Shown: piece after piece, positions 10,954-21,102 of the stretch
How positions within the stretch are numbered: position 1 is the stretch's first letter
Layout of the letters: each line of letters begins with the position of its first letter
Assembly (NCBI GenBank): GCA_032164295.1
Contig: JAJHTX010000008.1
Location: 1,612,001-1,676,000 of the forward strand
Direction: 5' to 3'
Origin: Inonotus obliquus
Taxonomy: Eukaryota; Basidiomycota; Agaricomycetes; Hymenochaetales; Hymenochaetaceae
DNA: 64,000 nt
The notes under the pieces: generated by a model
What the model was told of the DNA's origin: nothing
The model's database searches: none
What the model saw: only the letters and a program-made list of their open reading frames with translations
Made by a program: the position numbers and the translations under genes

Positions 10954-11196
10954 ATACTATGGTTCAGAATACAATGGCATCTGTTAGGTATCCACGTAGT
11001 GAGCTAGCATGGGAGCCGCCGAGAATTTCGAACTTTTTTCAACCGAAGCTTGAGGACTTCACTTCGCCCAGGATGCGATTACCTAACGATCTGGCTATGC
11101 GCCTAGATCACATGTGACTAAATTAGTAAATTAGTTACGACTTCGACTGCGTGACTGTACTGTGGGTCACACCACTCTTGCATCACCTGTCTTCCT
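10954..11196 (+). repeat. 3' flank of segmental duplication (copy B), right of Copia
   Basis: This continues the B copy of the duplicated block beyond the Copia insertion. It aligns by eye with 13963-14235 downstream of copy C, including the shared words GAGCTAG and CCTAGATCACATGTGACTAA. The first part also aligns with the reverse complement of about 1255-1390 beside copy A. It shows that the duplication covers gene plus flanks, not the gene alone. Confidence 0.75.
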
Positions 11197-11204
11197 CTCT
11201 CGAC

Positions 11205-11876
11205 TAGGGATCGGCAGCGTACGTATACGGGTACGCGCATAAAGTTAAGACCTCCTACGGCATACGAGCCGTACTGTACGTCACCGTACTCTTCATATCC
11301 AAGCAGGGTACGGATACGCAGCGGGCGTATACAGAATACGGTCGTATGCACGGTAGCAAGAGGAATTCTTAAGAAACGAGGAAAGGTACATCAAGAATCA
11401 TTGATCGGGGATGGTCTTGTGTCGCTCCGGGACGCTTAGTATGCTTGCCCGAGAGACTGGATGGGAACCTCACCGATTTCAATGGTAGGTCTGCCAGAAA
11501 GTCTCGTACATTCAAGTTGCCCGGGCCCGGCGGGCCGGGTGATGTCGGTATACGGGATGATTCATATGCCATTGCACGTTTCGATGTCGGTTCCAAGAGT
11601 TATGGAAGATATATCCATCATTTCTATGCTCCTCAGCTCGGACGAACAAGCGTAAACTGCAAAATGAAGTAAACATCTCTCCTGATCATCCTCTCGTGAC
11701 CGTATACCGTATTTGCCGTATATGACCGTTTACGCCTAAATTCGGATTTCTTGATACGTAATGCGGTCCGTACAATACAGATCCGTAAAATAAGTCCTCT
11801 GCCTCCATACGAGTACAGAGCGTATCTGTATACGCACGGGCCGTATCCGTACATTACGGTACACTGCCGATCCCTA
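11205..11876. mobile_element. hAT-type non-autonomous element (8-bp TSD)
   Basis: A 672 bp element. It starts TAGGGATCGGCAG and ends with the inverse, CTGCCGATCCCTA. Perfect 8 bp duplications, CTCTCGAC, lie at 11197-11204 and 11877-11884. The 8 bp duplication and short TAGGG-type ends fit the hAT superfamily. The interior is rich in TACG and GTATACG words that fold on themselves and has no transposase frame. It is inserted in the flank of copy B. Confidence 0.88.
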
Positions 11877-11884
11877 CTCTCGAC

Positions 11885-12240
11885 ACTGTATTGCTTATTA
11901 TAGTTGCGCTGCCACTCTTCAGCAAGCGACTCAACGCTGTAGTGAACAAACTCTTTGTGCAAGTAAACGATGCTTATCCTATAGGCGAACGTTGGACTCC
12001 ATCGATGCTGGCAAGTATGCTTCGTTCAAAACAAAGGAAGCCTTGTCTTCCTGCTCCATAGTCCCATTATATGGATTTGACCTTCGAGACATTGTGACGA
12101 ATTGAAGATCTGGATATCGTCTTCGCCCTACCTCCCTGACAAGATCTTGCACCGAACGATACAGCGCTGTTGATCTCGAGGGCCCGTAGTACTATTTCGA
12201 CATTTCTGACCTTCGACAGTACGGGGCCCATCCACTGGCT
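11885..12240. other. No recognisable gene
   Basis: About 350 bp between the hAT-type element and the promoter of copy C. I see no gene or repeat in it. Confidence 0.5.
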
Positions 12241-12700
12241 TGTCGTGTTCGCGGTTATCATGGTACGCCATGCACTGGGTCATAGCTAACCGGGGCTTCG
12301 AGGCACTTTCTATCTGTCATCTGGTTTACCAAATTCATCACGTAGAGCGGTAGCTTTGCACTGCCGAGTATTTGCGACCATTCTCCTGCTATACGGTGGC
12401 GCCAGAAAGGGAGCCATAGCGCGATGAATACTGTATGTCGTTTCTGGGGTCCAGCAAAAATATTTTGCAATCATGGGTCATTTCTGCTGGTGAGCTTACT
12501 AATTCGACGCACACTGAGGATCTGCTGATTAAAGCTATGGAGCAAACTTCATGACCACAACGCAATATTGATTTGCATCTGTACTTCCTTTGCAGGTGGT
12601 CTTCCTACTTCTACCCCACTCCCGGGAGAACTCATGTATTCTGCTATCCCCTCCACTTATATCTATCTTTTACCCCTCAACTCCATCAGCAGGTCTAAAA

Positions 12701-13849
12701 ATGACTATTGACTTCGACATGTCGCGCGGAATTATCGCGCAAGCCCTCCAGTTGTTCTTCGATCATGATCATCCCAGAATCGAAAATCGCGAATGGTGGA
12801 AACCAAAATCGGTGGTGGACACGTCTGCCGCGCAGGAGGCAAAGAAGTTCTTCTTGAGAAACATTGAAGAGGAGCTGAGAGCGTTGAGCCCGTCAATAAG
12901 GGCATTCGCATTCGAACAATCTATTATGCTTCTGAAGGGATTCGAAGCCTCAGCGTATACTCTTATCTCTGGAGAACGTAAACACTGCGATACAGTGCTT
13001 GGACTCTGGGACAAAGCCGATATGCAATCAAAACGAATAGTCGGCAAGGACAAGAATGAGCTCGTAAAGCTCAGGCAAGACCTCTGCAAGCAGAAAGAAG
13101 AATACGATAAATGTGCGAAGAACACTCGCAAAGAAGATCGCAAGATCGCGGCAGATAAGGTAAGATCACTTGAAGATAAAGTTCGCCGAATAGACTCCGA
13201 CGTCCACGATTTTGAAACTTTCGGGAAGACGGCGAATGAAATTGGGGCGCTTTATGATTTATGGTTCAGATTGGAGCAGAACATTGAATGGAAGCAATCG
13301 AGGAGAATGCATGCCATTTATAAATTGAATTTTGAATTCCTCGGTCATACCATCAAAGGAAATATATGCACCACCACTGACGAAGGGACGCTACTTATGT
13401 TCTGTCCACCAAGTAGCCATGTATTTAAGGCACCTACGGAAAAGTGGAAGCTCCCAAGGGTGAAAGCAAAGTTTGCAGAAGTGAGATCTGGAAAGAATAT
13501 GTTTGAGGTGAGTGAACAGGCGCGAGATGTCTGCGGTTGACTGACGTCTACAAATCGGATCTTCCCCTTGCTCCAGGTAGTCGAAGTAGATTTGACTCTA
13601 TACACAAAGGGAGAATCTGGAACTGTGGAGTCTACTGAAGTCCACTTAGAGATGCGGATTAGAGATAATGACAGAAGGATTATGACTCCTAAGGGTCCGA
13701 TAACTATTGGTATTGGCAATAAGGAAACATCACTGAAAATTTACGATACTCCTAGTCGTGATACCAGGCTCAAAACACGACGCCGTAACGAATGTTGCAC
13801 TCTCTTCTGCGACACTCCAAAGGACCAACTTGAGATCGAGTTTAGTTGA
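12701..13849 (+). CDS. Family copy C: single-domain unknown protein
   Basis: Third copy of the A/B/C family, about 360 residues, in two exons: 12701-13507 and 13577-13849. The intron is 69 bp (GTGAGT...TCCAG), phase 0, at the same position as in B. The ATG at 12701 is used because the surrounding sequence matches that of B; an upstream Met in frame (12590) lies in promoter-like sequence. Relative to B it has short insertions (EEYDKC; VRSLEDKVR) in the coiled, charged part. Its C-terminal half is much more diverged than its N-terminal half. The promoter (12241-12700) is homologous to that of A/B but clearly less similar. Function unknown. Confidence 0.65.
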
Positions 13850-14235
13850 TGATGCTAAGCTGTACCAATGAGACAAGTGGATACGCACTAAGAATACCCT
13901 TTCATGTCACGTTTCCTGGCTACTTATGCTGTGCATAGTTGTGTAATCTATACTTTGATTCAGAATATAATGGTATTTATTAGATGTCCATATAGTGAGC
14001 TAGAATAAGAGCCACCGGGTATTCCGAGCCTCCTTTCAATCGACACTCTCAAGGACTTGACGTTTCCACTTCGAGCTGGCTGGGACATAGCATTGGGGGT
14101 GCGAATACTTAATAATCGGAGTATGAAATGATCCGACGCGTAACGCGCCTAGATCACATGTGACTAAATTAGCTAACTTGACACGCGCTGAGGCAAGAGT
14201 CGTGACTACATTGGGCCACACCACTGCTGGTATCG
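13850..14235 (+). repeat. 3' flank of segmental duplication (copy C), empty Copia site
   Basis: This matches both sides of the Copia insertion beside copy B and reads continuously across the target (near 13960, TGTAATCTATACTTTGATTC). It therefore preserves the pre-insertion state. No coding potential is seen. Confidence 0.75.
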
Positions 14236-14283
14236 CCTCGCCATCCTGGCGCGTCTCCGTCGCTCTCGCCACCACCGCCAATA

Positions 14284-15172
14284 ATGGCAAAGCGACCTCA
14301 GAAGAAACGTAAACTCTCGGTAGCTTCGAATGTTACGTCTAGGTCAGACTCGACGGGCATCGTATCGCGCTCTTCACCGTCGGCTCTTGTGTCCGACGCG
14401 TTTATTTTTCCTACTCTTGATACTCGAGACATCTCTTGTGTGTCTTGCCATCGTGCGTTGGGAGCCAATGCTACTGTAGGCAACAAGCAGAGTCACTTCA
14501 TTGTCTGTCCGAGGTATGTATGAATGGAAGTTGAATTGTCATTTCTGTTTCTGGGAGAAGAGCGAGGGTTTCTAAGATATCATTTTTTCTGTTGGCATGC
14601 AGATGTCGAGCCACGAGCTGTACGATTTGTTCGAGGACATGTACCAGTGTTCCAACTTCTCATCCTCCGACACCATTACTTTCCTTCTCGCCATCACCTC
14701 CGGGGACGCCCCTTGGGCCATCAGAAGATCGGAGCCTAACCATACCGACGGAATTTCATCTCGATGAAACACCGCGGGCAGCACGGGTTATAACCACTCG
14801 GATGCACGAACGTACCGATTCGGCACGCCGACGCCGACATAGTGATATTGTAGATGATGACGAAAGGACCGTTGTTGGTGCAGAAGACGATTCGCTTGCA
14901 CGTTTGAAAGGCGTGGATGATTCGGGTGCGTCTCCTGGTTGCGGTCGTGTTATGTGCAAGAATTGTTGCATTGAAAACGTCCAGACGTAAGTAAATCCTG
15001 ATTTCACCCTGATAATATGTTTATTCTTATGTCCTATAGAGGAGCGACGACCTGCTATGATTGCTATGGTCTCCCATCACCAATCCGCGTCATAAGCGCC
15101 GATTGCCGTCGATCCGCTCTTGAAACCCAATACTCTTCCACTAATCCCTCATTTACATCCTTGCTGCTTTGA
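14284..15172 (+). CDS. Cysteine-rich putative zinc-binding protein
   Basis: About 222 residues in three exons: 14284-14513, 14603-14986, 15040-15172. The splice joins restore a continuous cysteine-rich protein. The ATG has a good context (A at -3, G at +4). The N-terminus is basic (AKRPQKKRKLS), like a nuclear localisation signal. A first Cys cluster, CVSCHRAL ... CPRCRATSCTICSRTC, spans exons 1 and 2. A second, CGRVMCKNCC ... CYDCYG, spans exons 2 and 3. A low-complexity Ser/Pro and Asp/Arg region lies between them. The spacing suggests treble-clef or RING-like zinc sites, but I cannot assign a family or function. Confidence 0.6.
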
Positions 15173-15518
15173 TCATTTTTGACAGTCTCTGATGCGCCTC
15201 ATATATCACATCTTGACCTCTTCACTCCGTCATTGTACACAATATCGCTCGCTGTCGTTTTCTGAAACTTTCAGGCAATTCGTATGATAATTGTAGCCGT
15301 CCTTCGCATGCCAAGAGAAGAGTATATTTGTCCTTCCGGTACAATGCGGACCGGACCAGTCGTTCGTATCAGCCATCAGGTTCAGTTCTCGTTTGGCTTT
15401 GGGAACCTCTCAGGCAGACAAGTTAAACCATCGACACAGACTCTGTGTTTTATCACTCGTGAGTAGGGAGTTACACCTTCAATCAACGCCACATAGCTAC
15501 GCTACGAAATCGGCGCCA

Positions 15519-16478
15519 TCACTTGCGATAGCCTGCCTTCTCTGCATCGGCAATTACTGTCTTCCATGCCGGTCTAGAGCTAATATCCTTCCACCATCTA
15601 TCAACACAAGTTCAGTCCAAGGAGACCACTACTGAAACCGAAAGAAGAAGAAAAATGAATACCTCGCTACGTTAGGCGTATCTTCGCTTACAAGCGCGTC
15701 AACACCAATACTCTCAAGCTTAGATCCGACTGGAAGGTGGAAGAGATCTGCGAGAGTCAGCTCCTGAATACCCTTTGGTTAGTTATTACGTATGAAGGAA
15801 AAATGATAATGTCGACGCATACGTCACCAGCAAGGTACTTCTGTTTGCTCAGGATAACCTCATAACCGCGCATGTTCGCCTTGAGCGTCTCATGAGCTTG
15901 TTTGGCACGTTCCTCGTTGATGGGAAGACCCATAGCCCTGTTTCATTTCAATCCGATGCATTACTTAGTGAAGGAGCGGAAGGAAAGAAAGAAAGAAAAA
16001 GACAAGAACGTACTTATGGATATACCTCTCACCAAAGACGACTCCAGCAGACGCATTGAAATAGCTCTGTTCTACAGAGGCAGCTTGTTCGAATTTTGCG
16101 CGTTCCTTGGTTGTGATTGGGAGTAGCTTCCCATTACCGTATTTATCTGCAAGGTATCGACAGATTGCGCGACTCTCAAAGATTTTGAAGCCATCTTCGT
16201 CCTCCTGTTACGAGAGCGTAAGTATAGTGGGTGAAGAAAGGGAGTTCTGGTGTAGGATAAGGAAAACGATAGTGAGATGAATAAAATGGGAATGAACGAC
16301 TTACGAGGACGGGTATCTGTCCGAATGGTTGCATATTCGCGATCCACTCGGGTTTCTTGTGTTCCTTGTTGGGAAGATCCACGGTAATGACCTCGAAAGG
16401 AATCCCAAGTTCATAGCATACAAGGACAATACGTTGGGTGCATTCAGCATAGATCGCTCCGTAGACTTTGACTGTCAT
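15519..16478 (-). CDS. Glutathione S-transferase, phi-like
   Basis: 219 residues in five exons (16478-16305, 16204-16014, 15937-15823, 15763-15663, 15597-15519). All splice joins keep frame. The N-terminal thioredoxin-like domain shows KVYGAIYAECTQRIV, QPFGQIPVLEDEDGF and the glutathione-contacting ES in IFESRAICRYLA. The C-terminal helical domain has YLAGDELTLADLFHLP and ends RWWKDISSRPAWKT. This pattern resembles the phi-class enzymes found in plants and many basidiomycetes, which conjugate glutathione to electrophiles in the cytosol. The length is typical. It converges with the cysteine-rich gene (346 bp gap, nothing seen there). The substrate cannot be told from sequence. Confidence 0.9.
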
Positions 16479-17049
16479 GTTCGACTAGAGAGACTAGTTG
16501 TAAGAGTATCTGGAGTCGATTGAAACTTGAGACGTGGAAAGTGATTTTTCAGGAGCTGGATGAAGGACAATCGTAGTCACTGGCGCTTTCGAGTGGCATT
16601 TTATACGAGATACCAATTTGCTCTTCTTCAGTAAAACCATCCAGTCACGTTCATACATCTCTAAGCAAGCCTCCCGTTCGCATCTTGCTTCACAGAGAAA
16701 GAGCCAGTCGGCACTAAACGGATGAAAAAGGCGGGAGAAGTCGCGTTTGAGTTTGGCACGGCCCATACGAAAACTAGAGTGCAGCAGAGCGCCCACTTTG
16801 TCAGGTCAAGCCGATCAATCGGCTTTCTCGGGGAGAGCGTCCTGCCAGTAATAAGATAACTCAAAAGTCTCACCCGGACTTACCTTTCACAGACCGTACT
16901 AACTCACATCCAATCACGAAATTGGCCACTCGGCTGGGTAGAATAACTCGAGCCTCGTAAATGGCGAGTCCGTCGGAGAGGATACGTCAATAATGTCATT
17001 ACATCGGACAAACGAGAGAGACTAAAGGGAACAGTATATTCATTTGGTT
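16479..17049. other. Intergenic, no gene
   Basis: 571 bp between the 5' end of the glutathione transferase gene and the 3' end of the proteasome gene, both on the minus strand. Only short chance frames are present; it presumably holds the transferase promoter. Confidence 0.6.
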
Positions 17050-18085
17050 CTACTGCGTCTGTGGTCCATAGCCCCGAATGCCTTCCGCGAACCTCCATTC
17101 TGTGTCAAGTGTTTTGGATTCCGCGATATTCGCGCCTTCCGCAGTGATTGTGGCAATTTGGTACTAAGAACGACAAAATGTTCGCCGTCATCAGCAAGTA
17201 CTAAATATTATTAGAAGACGATGTCGCACCTTGTTCAAACTCCTCGCATCTCTATAGAACAATACCCTCAAGCTTTGCTCCAGAATAGCACGTGCCTGCT
17301 CCTCAGTAAGTATATCCTCTCTCCCTTCCACAGCAGTCCGTAGAAGCGGCTGAGCGATGTACGCGCCATACCCCGTAGCGATGGTTGACGCCGTGTATGT
17401 CACACCAAGCAGATCAACGTAGGCCAAGAATCGCTGACCATCCTTGTACCCTCCTACGATGACAGAGTTCCATAACGGGTCGAGCTTGCAGCGTCGGCCA
17501 TACATCACTTGGCTGAGGTATTCGTGAATCTCAGAAGGCCCAAACTTGTGACCATCGTCCACTGTTACCTCTTCTTCGATGAGGAGGTCATCAAGTTTCT
17601 CTTGGATATATTGGAAGTCGGACATATCCCCACTTGCCGCTAGGACGGTGTAGGAACCTACCGCCGCTATACGTTGAACGTCTTTGAAACGCGCGAGAGA
17701 CCCATATGACGCTGGAAATACATCCCGTCAGAGGGACTTCGAGTTAAACACATAATATGAAGGCTACTCACCTAGTGTATCTGCAGCCAACATAATCCCA
17801 TCTTTGTACTTGATAGCAAGTACACTACTACCAGTGACGATCGGGTGTCTGAGGAATATGCACAGTCAGCGCGGTATCTTAGCCCCTCAATATTCGCAGA
17901 CTTCGACGTACTGTGTACGCTGCACGCTATCATGGAATCTTTCTACAGGTGCAGCATATGCACCATGGTTCGTTGGGTAACTGCTGAAATCGTCGGCACG
18001 CTGTCCCGTGCATCAGCGCAAAGCAGCTGAGCGTTACTCGAGGGATACTTACCGAGATGCCAAAGTTTGGTGAAAACAAGTCCAT
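17050..18085 (-). CDS. PRE4: 20S proteasome subunit beta-7 (Pre4/PSMB4)
   Basis: 264 residues in five exons: 18085-18053, 18000-17912, 17848-17772, 17711-17230, 17163-17050. The short first exon encodes MDLFSPNFGIS and the last encodes KYQIATIT-like sequence ending GIRGYGPQTQ, a typical Pre4 tail. The body has HPIVTGSSVLAIKYKDG, LAADTLASYGS and YVDLLGVTYTASTIATGYG. Beta-7 is a non-catalytic subunit of the beta ring and lacks the active-site N-terminal Thr; here too Thr is not the processed residue. The predicted join of exon 1 to exon 2 uses an acceptor at 18003-18001. It is the least certain part, because the N-terminal extension is poorly conserved in the family. Confidence 0.92.
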
Positions 18086-18541
18086 GGCAGAGTCGAAGAA
18101 GAGCAGTCCGTTTGTACGCGTTGAAGCTTGCGCGTCGCGTAAACTCGGTGGAACGATGACGCGTCACGAGCATGTGAGAATCAACTCCCATAGTCGGAAC
18201 ACTAATATTTTGATTTTCCTTTGCTTTTCTCCTGCCTTGCACATCCAACTTCACTCAGATACTAAAAGTATGTTCCGTGTATTTCAGCTCCAAGATACAA
18301 GACAGAGGTCATGTGAATCATGGTATATGTGTGGGGGTTTGCAGAGTATGCAATCTATGGACGGAGACGGAAGAGGCATGTTGGCAAGAGAATGGTTTGT
18401 TGAGAGTCAACTACATGCAAGACGGGGAAGAACTGATGATACACTCGTGATATATTAGGGGAAAGCAAATGAAAGAATGGAAATAGGGATACAATGAACG
18501 GAGGTCATCGAGAGAAGTGCTCCCCTCAAGATCAGGGCCTC
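18086..18541. other. Intergenic, no gene
   Basis: 456 bp between the start of the proteasome gene and the 3' end of the P450 gene, both on the minus strand. Nothing else is seen. Confidence 0.6.
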
Positions 18542-21102
18542 CTAGTTCGACGAAGTCTTCCCAAATCGAACCCAAAGACCGCCCTATCGCAGATTCACAT
18601 CAGCGCTATGGTCTTTGAAGGCAACGGGGACTGAATTTGACCTTACCTTGACATAAAGAGTTAGTGCCGCCGCGGGCCAACACCGCTCAATCGCTTGACG
18701 GCCCTGCTTCGTCTTCCAAGAACTGGGTGGTAGCGAACCCTCAGGCTGGAATTCAGGCGCCAGCTCGAATTTGTCAAATTGTTGCAGGAGACGGACAAGG
18801 AAGAAGGACGCTTCATTGTAAGCGAAGTTTTGTCCGAGACACTAGGAGAGTGAAAAACAATCGGTTAATACAAACGTTTCGACGCATTGTATTGGAAAAC
18901 GACGTACGATCCGCGGACCCGCGCTGAAGGGTATGAACATGAATGGATTCGACGTGACCATTGCCATTCGTGCAGGGTCTAAGAACCGGTCGGGATCGAA
19001 TATGTCCGCGTCGGGACCCCATAGGTCCTGATTGCGCTGCATTAGCATCGGCATGTACATGATTGGCGTCGAGCCGGGCATATACAATGGCTCTTTGGGT
19101 GTCGGAACATACGACGGCGTGTGTGGGTGTTCGAACTTGGCGGCGACATACGAGGGGAGGTGGGAAGGTGGAAGCGCCACTGCATCCGGTCGCGATTCTC
19201 GCACGTTCAAAGGTACTGGTGGAAAAAGCCTCAGAGTCTCGTTAATCACCGCACGCACTGAGCAATCATTAGGATTAGTACCCCAGTGATTATATTGGAG
19301 ATCCTTTCAATGAAAGTGTGACGTACTATATTTGAGGTTCCGGAGGCTTTCATACGTCGGAAGTCCATCAGGTCCGTGCGTCTCAAGCACTTCTTCCCTC
19401 ATGCGCTTTCCAACTTCCGGATACATGGCCATGAAGTACGTGACGAAGGTTAACAAGCATGCGGTCTATTCAATTGTACTGTCAGAGGTATTATCCGACT
19501 ATGACATTCTCCTCGGAACTTACTGTATCGCGAGAAGCTAGTAGGATGCTAAGTAATTCATCTCGAATAAGACTAACATCTAGCGAGCGAATGAAGGTCT
19601 CAGGTAAGTATATAGGATGAACGTTGGTACAATTTGGCTTGCCTTCTGTGCTCTGCGCTAGATGTTCCATAAAGGTCTTTTCTGATATCGGAGCCTCAAT
19701 GCCAGACCGCTTCGCCTTGAGCTTCTCGTCAATAGCACGCTGTACCAATGGATCAAGCCATTTCTTCGTTACTTGTCCAGCTTCCTTGATTTTGTTTTTA
19801 CGGAGCTCCGCAACAGGCCAGAAGTATCCAAGCCTAGCACGTTGCGTTATTATGCATTGTGCCAACTCAAACGCCTGAGCAAAACTTCCGAACTCGTCGT
19901 CTGTCGCACTTCCCTTCGGACCCATCTTCGCTTTCCCCGGTTCAGGAAGCGAGAGTGAGAGCGTATCGAGGTTAATCCCGAAAAGGAATTCAGATGCGCT
20001 GTCTAAGGTGAACCGCGCATACAAATCTTGTGCGTCGCAGGGTAGTCCTGATACAGAGATGCGCGAGAGCATGTTGAGAGTCTTCGCCGTGTGTTTGTCA
20101 AAAATTTGGAAGTCCGAGATGCGCTCGCGTGCGAAGAATGGTCGAGCATTTACACGATGCTTTAGAGCATCGTTAACTAGACGATTTCTTCGGTTGCAGA
20201 AAGAAGTGCGTACCATTTTCCACATCTATTGAAGAATAAGTCAGCTTATTTGAATTTATAATTTGAAAACAAATGACAAACTTCATCATCCCTGTTAAAG
20301 ATGCCATCGCCCAAGAACTCTTCCCTGTATGCAAATGAGAAATACCAGTCAGCCGAAGAACAATATACCTCCACGTAGAGATGGAAGTCTTGACAACATA
20401 AAGTCGAACAGTGATGATGCCACAAGCTCCAATGAGCTACTTACATTCGCTCCTTCTGGCGCCTGCCTCTCCAAAAGTGATTGAAACCTGTCGCATGCAC
20501 GAACTTTACTGGAATCACAGAATCAGATCTTTGAACTATACGGCCTCACAGGGACATCCTTACTATGTTCCTCATCCATGGTTATGATCTTTGATCGGAG
20601 GAGAGCGAGTCAATCAGCATGGTGCATGATGATCAAAGCCGGGCGCTGATGCACATACCTGATCAACCCATAGAATCCTAGTGTTGAGAGTCGTACATTG
20701 ATGTTCTTGGAAAAGCTCAAGATAAACATCCATGAGATAGGCTGTCTTGAATGCCTTCATCATGCGTAATAAAACGTCGATATTTCCGGGCCACTTCCCC
20801 TTAATTCTAGGAACGGACTTGGCTCCGAGCTGCCTTGTTTCCCGTGCTTGCTTAGCACCATAGTAAAGGTTACGAGAGCATCCCCACAGCATGATCGCTG
20901 TGATATGTGCCGGAACAGTCAGATATCCCAATCGTATGTTTGTCGCCCGACAGATCTCTGAGAGCACCAGACATGGGAAGGCGAAAATGCGTAGCACATC
21001 AAGAAATAGACGAGTCCGGTATAGCTTCGGGTTGAGCATCATCCTTGGAGACTGCTCAGGAGGAGGTACTGGAGGTGTAGGAACGAGAGCAATTGAATCC
21101 AT
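18542..21102 (-). CDS. Cytochrome P450, CYP63-like
   Basis: 667 residues in nine exons (21102-20659, 20588-20564, 20508-20445, 20324-20282, 20225-19524, 19465-19327, 19257-18908, 18841-18647, 18583-18542). Two are micro-exons of 25 and 43 bp; every join keeps frame. The N-terminus has hydrophobic anchor segments, consistent with an ER membrane enzyme. P450 hallmarks are the I-helix ASRDTT, ETLR of the ExxR motif, DPDRF, and the heme loop FSAGPRICLGQNFA. An intron splits that loop immediately before the heme Cys (about residue 590). The tail KGGLWVR resembles the CYP63 family, which oxidises long-chain alkanes and fatty acids. The assignment to CYP63 is by motif memory, not alignment. The gene is slightly long for a P450. 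Confidence 0.9.
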
